DNA of 64,000 nt from Hedera helix. Lineage: Eukaryota > Streptophyta > Magnoliopsida > Apiales > Araliaceae. Position numbers and translations under genes: made by a program. How positions within the stretch are numbered: the stretch's first letter is position 1; every line of letters starts with the position of its first letter. Below the pieces are notes generated by a model. That model had not been told where the DNA came from and did no database searches. It saw nothing but the letters and a program-made list of their open reading frames with translations. Positions 56,986-64,000 of the stretch are shown here, piece by piece. The DNA lies in NCBI GenBank assembly GCA_947179155.2, contig OX359282.1, positions 26,085,221 to 26,149,220 of the forward strand. The letters are read 5' to 3'.

Positions 56986-58228
56986 AGAAGAAGAAAGGGA
57001 CACATACATTTCTGTAAGTGAAAACCATATAAAATTGATTTAATAAATCTATTTTCTCTTATTTTTTTGGTAATAACTGAGTCGCTAACTTATATTATAT
57101 TATGCAAAAGAATTTTATAATCACCCAAATATGATTTCATAAGTATAAGTTAGTAACGCATTAACAATAGCAGTTTAGGTAAGGGTTAATAGCACTTTAG
57201 GCCCTCCAAGTTTCAACCGTTTTATAATTGGACCCCTGAAGTAAAAAATCTCCCGATATAGACCCCCAAATACATATAAGTAAGAATGTTAGACCCTGAT
57301 TTAAAATCTGGTGAGTTTTATTACCGAAAATGTGACTTGTGTGTATCGAATATATGACTTAAAATACGGTTTAACCATATTTTATTGGCATATTTGAAGT
57401 ATGTATTAACATTTTTATATAGTATATTTTATAAAATTGGTATTTTAAAGCAATATAAATATCAAAATGGGAAAAAAATCGTTTATATTATGATATTTTA
57501 TTACATCATCAATTTACTCGCAAGTATTGGATGCATATACGAATTAGAACTTAATCATTTATACAATGATATTGTAGATAAAATTATCTTAGTCAACTAG
57601 TTAGAATAATTTAAATTTGAACACTTCAACTTAGATCTCAAGTTTTGTAAAAAAAATAATGAGACGATACTATCATAATTGAATTAAGGGTCCTCTTAGC
57701 ATGTGCCCTTAGGGTACATGTTAAGCGCGGAAAATAAAGGTAAATTTTATTTGTTTATATATTTGCACGAAATTCAATACATGGGGTCCATTAGTATATT
57801 ATTTTTTTATGCATTGAATTCAATACAAATACATAAATAAATATTATTATGCATCTGAGTACCAAAATGAATTAAAGTTTGACTCCTTTAATATCGAATT
57901 CTTGAATTTCACTTGAATTTTTTGAGTCGATATCAGACCAAATTTTGAATCACATGAATTCATTTTTAACTCTAAATTAAAATTTTGAATCACACAAATT
58001 CATTTTTAACCCTAAATTAAACATAGGTTTTACTGTAAAAATATCAACTACAAATTCTTATTTTTTTTTATATTTATTTATTTAAAAATGAGTAAAATGC
58101 AAAATTAACCACTGTACTCTTAGTCTCTATTTGAATATTATGCCCCTTTTTGTTGGTCAATCCAAAATAAACTCTCTACTATAGAAAAATTTGGATAATA
58201 AACCTCTATGTGAAAATTAGGCATTGAC
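56986..58228. other. Host DNA with shared repeats
   Basis: No gene. 57530-57690 and 57860-58085 match the 9466-10050 segment. Between them a GTCCTCTTAGCATGTGCCC stretch near 57691 looks like a short insertion. 57187-57300 (AGGGTTAATAGCACTTTAGG) and 58090-58228 resemble MITE ends but no complete element could be closed. Confidence 0.5.
57520..58090. repeat. Segment shared with 9466-10050 (copy 2)
   Basis: Same orientation as copy 1. It contains an extra internal piece at about 57691-57855 and a small duplication (TTTTGAATCACA(T/C)(G/A)AATTCATTTTTAAC twice, 57943-58005). Confidence 0.6.
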
Positions 58229-58625
58229 TGTTGTTATGATGAATATTTAACCAGGCCTGATCCAGGAACTCACACTGGGCTAGGCCCAATATACCGTCAG
58301 CCTGGTAACCTTCCTAGTGGGCTTACAGCACGTGTGTGAAGGACGAAACGGACATACATCATAACTACCTAGTATAATGGACAGAACCGTTACACAGGTG
58401 ACCGTTATTCAGGTACATAGTATAAATTCCCAGTTGATAATGGGGAGAGGGGTAACGCACATTTTGATAATACTAGATACTCAGACCTCCATTGTTGACT
58501 ATTCCTATACCTTCACTAACACTCACACCAGAGGAGACCACCAACGGCCCAAGCCGTTCGGACTTTTGTGCAGGTAGACTCACCGGACGGCCAGCAGGAT
58601 TGCCCGACAGGATCAGGCGTCAACA
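58229..58625 (+). repeat. 5' LTR of the Tat/Retand-type element
   Basis: Begins TGTTGTTATGATG and ends GGCGTCAACA, giving a TGTTG/CAACA inverted end; 397 bp. A GTATAAATTCC TATA-like box lies at 58420-58430. The 3' edge is fixed by the primer site; the 5' edge is chosen by the inverted termini and could be off by a few bases. Confidence 0.7.
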
Positions 58626-58643
58626 TTGGCGCTAGAAGGAGGG
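58626..58643 (+). other. Primer binding site of the Tat/Retand-type element
   Basis: TTGGCGCTAGAAGGAGGG directly after the LTR, the position and general form of this group's primer sites. I did not assign the tRNA. Confidence 0.65.
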
Positions 58644-58673
58644 GTAGTAAAGTTTCCATCAACTGTCATTAAC

Positions 58674-61600
58674 ATGGAAACGTCGCAGTCGTATAGTCAT
58701 CCACGGCGACCACCTCCCCCTCGGTCTCACCAGGAGACGGCGGCAGAAAAAGACCGCCGCCTCCAGATAATCCTCGACAGGAAAAAGGCTTTGGACCTCC
58801 AGCAGAAGGAGCTTGATAAACAGTATGAGGAATTAACCGAGGCGGGTAATGAACTCTTGAGCCAGAGAGGCTCGGCCTCCCGCTCAACCCGCTATACCAG
58901 ACGGGATGATAGTCACACTGAACTCCGAAGGGAGGGTAACCGAAACCGCGGGAAGGAACCGGCACGGTCCAAGTCGATTTGGACAGCAGATTTGAGAAAA
59001 CGAATCAGATCGCCGATGAGGAAAGATCGGGAAGACCGGCATAGTCATGCGAGCCACACTGGTGAATCTTCCCTCAACAAGGTTTCAGATAAATATTATG
59101 GGTCTAAAAAGGCCCGATTCTCACCATTCTCGAAGGATCTGGAAGAAGCCAAGATCGACCGATCCCGAAAAGTCCCAACTTTGGAGATGTACGACGGGAC
59201 GGGAGATCCCCATGATCATAGTTATTCCTTCGAGCAGGCCATGCACTTTCATGGTCACGATGCAGTGGCGATGTGCCACTTGTTTTTATCCACTCTGAAG
59301 AAAACTGCCAGAGAATGGGTCATCTCCCTTCCCTCCGGATCAATCAAATCATGGGAGGAGCTACAAGAACAGTTCCACAACCGCTTCGGGAGCAACAAGC
59401 GACGAGCCCGAATGATGACATCCCTCCTACAAGTAAAACAGAGGCCGAATGAAACTCTTCGGCAGTATGTCAAAAGATTCAGAGAGGCTGTGTCAGAAAT
59501 CAACGGGATTGACCTGAAGCAGGTAATCCAGTTTTTAACCATGGGTTTAAATGTTGATAAATCCAGCAGGTTAATTGAGGAGCTTATCTCGAAGTCTCCC
59601 GAGACTTTATCGGAGACTTATGAGAAGGTGGACAAGTTTGTAGAGTTGGAAGAGGCTCTCGCCATTCTTCGGGGATCCTCGAAAAAAACCGGTGATTTTC
59701 ACCAGAGAGACCCCGGAGGCGCTAGTGCCGAAAAGAAATCCAACGGCAATGGTAAAAAGGGGAATGAACGAAGAGATTCCAACAAGGATCGGCAACAAAA
59801 GAACGATCCCCCGAGGGATCGAAGAGGTGCCGACAAGAATTATACACCCCTGAACACCAGCAAGAGCAATATCGTGAAGGCGATAAAAAATAAACCCTTC
59901 TATGAGAAGCCCCCGAAGATTCGGGTTTTTGCAAGACAAAAGGAAGGAGATCGGTATTGCACTTACCATGAAGCCAAAGGGCATGATACTGAGGAGTGCT
60001 ACCATCTCAAAGACTTCCTCGAGAAACAGGTACGGAGCGGCAACCTGGACTGTTATGTCGCTGATTCTTACCGACCATCGGCGTTTGATCGCCTCGAGCC
60101 ACCTCCACCCATCACTGAAGCAAGAGGTGTGGTTGACGTTATCTCCGGAGGATCAATCTCCGCTCTATCCAACCGCAAGAGAAAAGCTTTCGGCAGAGAA
60201 GTCCATCAAGTGTCTGGGAAACCACAGAACACCAAAACCGACCCCATCACTTTCTCCGATGATGATTACCCATCAGGGATGGTTACTCCCCATCAGGATG
60301 CACTGGTCATAACCGTTCAGGTCGGTACTATGGATATGAAGAGGATGCTTGTTGATAATGGGAGTTCAGTCGACGTCCTCTACAGCCAAGCATACAATCG
60401 GCTGGATTTGGGGGGAAGGAAGCTGGAGATCTGCAACGAGTCCCCTTTATATGGGTTCGGGAATAACCCAGTTCGTATAGCGGGGACGATTGAGTTGCCT
60501 GTGATCTTCGGGACTGCCCCGAAACAATGTTCCATTATGGTCCGCTTCTACGTGGTCCAAGTGGAAAGCAACTACAATGCCATCTTGGGAAGAACCACTT
60601 TATCGGCATTGAGAGCAATTACCTCCATCCCACATTTAAAAATGAAATTTCCAACCAAAAATGGGATCGGGGAATCTGTAGGAGATCAGGATCTTTCCCG
60701 AAGATGTTATTTGCAGACCATACAGACATCCTCTACCAGTGATAGCAAACAAAAGGCTACAATGAAAATCGAGCTTGAACCTTTCACTGAGGGATGTACT
60801 GAACCATTAGCAACACCAGCCGAAGATACGGTTGAGGTGCCACTGTTTCAAAATGACAATCAGAAAACTGTACAGATTGGCACAAACCTTCAAGATGAAA
60901 CAAAAACTCGGTTGGTCGCGCTCCTTCGGGAATATGCCGACATCTTTGCATGGGTACCAGCCGATGTGCCTGGCATTGACAAAACTGTGGCCGTACATCA
61001 GCTGAGCGTTAACCCGCACTCCAAACCCGTAAAGCAAAAACGGAGGAACATAGCTCCCGAGAGGCAACAGGTAATTGATAATGAAATTGATAAACTTTTG
61101 GCTGCTGACTTCATCTTTGAAATCAATTACCCAGAATGGCTCGCCAATGTGGTGTTGGTCAAAAAACATAATGGGAAGTGGAGGATGTGCGTGGATTACA
61201 CAGATCTCAACAAAGCATATCCGAAAGACTACTACCCTCTCCCGAGCATAGACCAATTGATCGATTCTACCTCGGGACATACCATAATGAGCTTCTTAGA
61301 TGCTTTCTCGGGGTATAATCAAATAGCCATGCTCGAAAGCGATATACCAAAGACGGCTTTCATCACTCATCGAGCCATATATGCCTACAAGGTCATGTCC
61401 TTTGGATTAATTAATGCAGGGGCTACTTATCAGAGGATGATGAACAAGGTGTTCAGTAACCAGATCGGAAGAAACATGGAAGTCTATGTTGATGACATGA
61501 TTGTTCGGAGCATGAAGGAAGATAATCACTTGTCCGATCTAAAGGAATGCTTCGAGAATGTCAGAACGAACAACATGAGACTTAACCCAACTAAATGCAC

Positions 61601-62822
61601 ATTTGGCCTCGGGTCAGGCAAATTTTTGGGGTATATGGTTAGCCGAAGAGGGATTGAGGCGAATCCCGAAAAGATATCGGCTATCCTTGAGATGCAACCG
61701 CCGAAGAACTTCAAAGAAATTCAACGGTTGACCGGGAGGCTGGCAGCACTTCGGCGGTTTGTGGCACGTCTAGTCGAGAAATGTCTCCCATTCTTCGGGA
61801 CTTTGAGGGGAGCCCAGAATCAGAAAACTTTTCAATGGACCGAAGATTGCCAGGAGGCTTTTGAACAAATTAAGAGATATATCTCTTCACCTCCGATTCT
61901 GAGTAAAGCACTGCCCGAGGAGGATCTACAAATATACCTATCTGCCTCATCCCTGGCAGTTGGGTCAGCTTTGATCAGAGAAGATTCACAAGGGCAAAAA
62001 CCAGTCTATTACGTAAGCCATGCTCTTAGGGATGCTGAAACAAGGTACCCAAATTTAGAGAAGTTGGCTTACGCTCTGGTTATCTCCAGTCGGAAATTGA
62101 GGCATTACTTCCAGGGGCGGACTATTATCGTTCTCACTGACCAGCCGTTACGGAAAGTCCTTTATAGACCCGAGTCCTCGGGAAGGTTGGCAGCATGGGC
62201 TATCGAGTTAAGCCAGTTTAATATTGAGTTCCGTCCTCGGACGGCTATAAAAGCTCAGGCTCTCATCGATTTTATCATTGAATGTTCATTCCCCGAGGAC
62301 ACCAGAAAGACAGAATCTGAATCCGGGGAAGTGACAATCACCCCCGAGGAGATTGCATGGGTTTTATACGTCGATGGATCCTCTACCGGGACAAGAAGCG
62401 GTGCAGGGGTAATCCTCACTTCTCCGGAAGGTTTCAAAATACAGCAATCTATCCGGTTTGGGTTCATGGCCACTAACAACATAGCCGAATACGAAGCATT
62501 AGTGACAGGATTAAAATTGGCCCGAAGTCTGGAAGTAAAAAGCTTAACAATTTACAGCGATTCCCAACTGGTTGTGAAACAGGTGCTGGGGGAATATGAA
62601 GCAAGGGAAGTTCATCTGCAAGCCTACCTCCATCTGGTTCGGTCATTGTTGACACTTTTCCCGAAATATCAGATATTAGGCGTGGTCAGATCAGAAAACA
62701 CCATGGCCGATGCTCTTTCCAAATTGGCGACCACCGATCAAGGGGAGTTAGATGGTGCAGTATACTTAGAAAATCTTCATCACCCGAGCACCCTTGTTCA
62801 GACAGTAATGGATATCGAGTAG
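58674..62822 (+). pseudogene. pol: Tat/Retand gag-pol: gag, protease, RT, RNase H and second RNase H
   Basis: The frame is open from 58626, but its first bases are the primer site, so I take the first ATG at 58674 (METSQSYSHPRRPPP). Gag core at about residues 165-290 (PTLEMYDGTGDPHDH, AREWVISLPSGSI, NETLRQYVKRFREAV). A CHHC-like knuckle near 427-440 (CTYHEAKGHDTEECYH). Protease near 558 (LVDNGSSVDVLY, DNGS instead of DTGS). RT about 800-960 (WRMCVDYTDLNKA, FLDAFSGYNQI, VMSFGLINAGATYQ, catalytic YVDD near 938). The native RNase H (about 1080-1165) lacks its first Asp (YLSASSLAVG). A second RNase H (about 1228-1350) has catalytic D in YVDGSSTG, E in NIAEYEAL, D in YSDSQLV and D in MADALSK. A TAG at 62820 separates it from integrase in the same frame. 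Confidence 0.92.
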
Positions 62823-63310
62823 GGGGATTCGTGGATGACCCCCATCTTCAAATTTCTTTTGATTGGTGAATTGCCCGAAGATAAGTCTCAGGCCCGAAGA
62901 ATAAAGTACAAATCCACCAAATATTGTATCCATAATGACCATCTATACCGAAGATCTTATTCTTCCCCACTGCTCCGTTGTCTTGACCCCAGGGAATCTG
63001 ATTATGCTCTTCGGGAGGTTCATGAAGGTATCTGCGGTGACCATGTGGGAGCAAAGGCCCTGACCCATAAAATTTTGCGACAAGGATATTTTTGGCCGAC
63101 AATGCTTGAAGATGCCAAAGACTTCGTCAAAAAATGTCATAAGTGTCAGATATTTGCATCCGTACCACACCAACCTCCCGAGGAGTTATCTCCAATACTC
63201 TCTCCGATCCCCTTTTCTGTATGGGGAATAGACATATTGGGCTCTCTTCCACAGGGTAAGGGACAAGTGAAATTTGTGATCGTCGCCATCGATTATTTCA
63301 CGAAGTGGTA
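62823..63310 (+). pseudogene. pol: Tat/Retand integrase, N-terminal half only
   Basis: Same frame as gag-pol, after the TAG stop. WMTPIFKFLLIGELPEDKSQARR leads to the zinc finger (H in EVHEGICGDHVG, C in KKCHKCQIFAS). The start of the catalytic core has the first Asp in WGIDILGSLPQGKG and VAIDYFTKW. It ends abruptly at KW and a TAA; the other two catalytic residues and the C-terminus are missing. The sequence right after it belongs to the antisense ORF, so a deletion joined the two. Confidence 0.88.
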
Positions 63311-63822
63311 ATGGAAAAGAATTGAAAAAAGAAATCTATGGCTGGGAGGGTCGATTCAGAGGAACAAAAGGCAATGAAACTATTTATATGAATGAAAGAA
63401 TTGGGGGATAGTTGGTTCAAACTGAGCCCCGTCGTATGAAGTAACTCCAATACGAAGGGGCGAAGAGGGAATCGGACCCCATAGATCAGTGACTGCCTAT
63501 GGATTGGAATCCATCCCCCCTCGAGTTGGTAGTACATTCTCTCCCCAGCCCCGGGTCTCTTGATTTCATATGTTTCGGGGATATAGAATTCTGTGGGGGC
63601 TAAATCGAAGTATTGGTTCCGGATTGAAGAAGGGATGTTGGCTACTCTATACAGGATATTAAAATACTTCTTCCTATTGTATTCCTCTACATCCCTCATC
63701 CTGGTGATTATCACGGGTTTCCATGGTTGTCCCTCTGGGATCCCCGTTTCGGCTACAGTAACTTCGTCCTCAACCCGGGAAGACGAAGCTTGAGCCCTTG
63801 TATCTTGGGTACTTTCAGCCAT
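63298..63822 (-). CDS. Antisense ORF of the Tat/Retand element, gypsy-type transposon protein domain, 3'-truncated
   Basis: 174 residues from MAESTQDTRAQASSS at 63822. A low-complexity, Thr/Glu-rich start is followed by WKPVIITRMRDVEEYNRKKY and RVANIPSSIRNQYFDL. Then come YGVRFPLRPFVLELLHTTGLSLNQLSPN and FIHINSFIAFCSSES, which match my memory of the 'putative gypsy type transposon' family (Pfam Transposase_28). Its function is not established. The last residues (SITTS) overlap the integrase sequence, so the domain is cut by the deletion at about 63310. The strand is opposite to gag-pol, as known for the extra ORF of several Tat-group elements. Confidence 0.75.
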   Translation of the reverse strand: MAESTQDTRAQASSSRVEDEVTVAETGIPEGQPWKPVIITRMRDVEEYNRKKYFNILYRVANIPSSIRNQYFDLAPTEFYIPETYEIKRPGAGERMYYQLEGGWIPIHRQSLIYGVRFPLRPFVLELLHTTGLSLNQLSPNSFIHINSFIAFCSSESTLPAIDFFFQFFSITTS

Positions 63823-64000
63823 TAAGGGGTGTTAAAGAAAAGGGGTGAAGAACTTACTTGATTTCAGAAAGGAGATCGATTGAAAAACAACGAAGCAGGA
63901 ACGATGGAATTGGATCTGGGAATGAAATTGTTCTCTCTCAAACGTCCTTTCTCTCGTGATAAGTTGCTTCTGATAAAAAGACGATATGTTGGAATTGACC
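63823..64000 (-). promoter_or_regulatory. Leader of the antisense ORF
   Basis: On the minus strand this reads like a plant 5' leader: CT-rich, with GAGAGAAAGGACG and TTCTCTC-type runs, then CAAGTAAGTTC (a possible splice donor, about 63853-63863) and ATG at 63822. A promoter must lie further right, outside the window. Confidence 0.3.

Larger units (their letters stand above)
58229..64000 (+). mobile_element. Tat/Retand-type Ty3/gypsy element, 5' LTR to antisense ORF
   Basis: A short 5' LTR (58229-58625), primer site, and long gag-pol with a second, archaeal-type RNase H, the hallmark of the Tat group. Integrase is truncated and an antisense ORF follows, as known in several Tat-group elements between pol and the 3' LTR. 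The 3' LTR is outside. Lesions: an in-frame TAG at 62820-62822 and a deletion at about 63310. Confidence 0.88.

Noticed and set aside
57187..57300. Complete MITE starting AGGGTTAATAGCACTTTAGG
   Set aside because: No inverted partner or target duplication could be found.
58626..58673. Start of the Tat gag-pol frame at TTG 58626
   Set aside because: These bases are the primer binding site next to the LTR; the first ATG is at 58674.
59607..60005. Minus-strand open frames of 70-160 codons opposite the Tat gag-pol (58669-61714)
   Set aside because: Shadows of the GC-richer coding strand; no family features, no leader.

Overview
This window is nuclear DNA of a flowering plant, most likely a eudicot. 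The evidence is the mix of plant transposon lineages (Athila, Tekay/Del and Tat/Retand gypsy elements, L1-type LINEs with a DUF4283 ORF1, a Tip100-like hAT) and two NDR1/HIN1-like (LEA_2) genes. An asterid is my guess only. By rough addition about 85% of the window is transposon sequence. The only ordinary host genes I can support are the two NDR1/HIN1-like genes, at 11489-12202 (-) and 21272-21829 (+), plus decayed fragments of relatives.

Layout, left to right. 1-7934: an Athila-like gypsy element on the minus strand (5' LTR 6690-7934, tRNA-Asp primer site, gag-pol, start of a third ORF at the left edge). It is inserted in the leader of a plus-strand Tekay element, of which leader, gag and the start of protease remain (7935-9368). 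9369-14564: AT-rich host DNA with two MITE-like elements, one NDR1/HIN1-like gene and local duplications. 14581-21072: a nearly full-length L1-type LINE on the minus strand with 16-bp target-site duplications (TSDs), itself interrupted by a shrunken Tekay LTR. 21272-21829: the second NDR1/HIN1-like gene.

22101-40694: a three-level nest. A Tip100-like hAT element (8-bp TSD GTAACAAG) carries in its transposase gene a minus-strand Tekay-type unit (25503-39182, TSD TGTGC). That unit carries in its LTR a complete young plus-strand Tekay element (25909-35705, TSD AAAAC). The young element has nearly identical 3.1-kb LTRs but no usable gag or reverse transcriptase; most of gag is replaced by a 520-bp open segment I cannot identify. 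This is the most interesting object in the window.

40703-50136: more NDR1/HIN1-like relic and duplicated host sequence, a LINE tail, a Mutator-like TIR element (42757-44049) and a non-autonomous hAT element (44123-49786) holding a 4.7-kb solo LTR. 50142-53157: a solo LTR of the young Tekay family. 53520-56985: a 5'-truncated LINE split by a solo Athila-type LTR. 58229-64000: the left part of a Tat/Retand-type element with gag, protease, reverse transcriptase, a degenerate and a second RNase H, half an integrase, and an antisense ORF cut by the same deletion as the integrase.

No rRNA, tRNA gene or CRISPR array was seen. Family names come from motif recognition, not database searches. TSD and LTR boundaries were read base by base from the sequence. 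Identities and element ages are estimates by eye.
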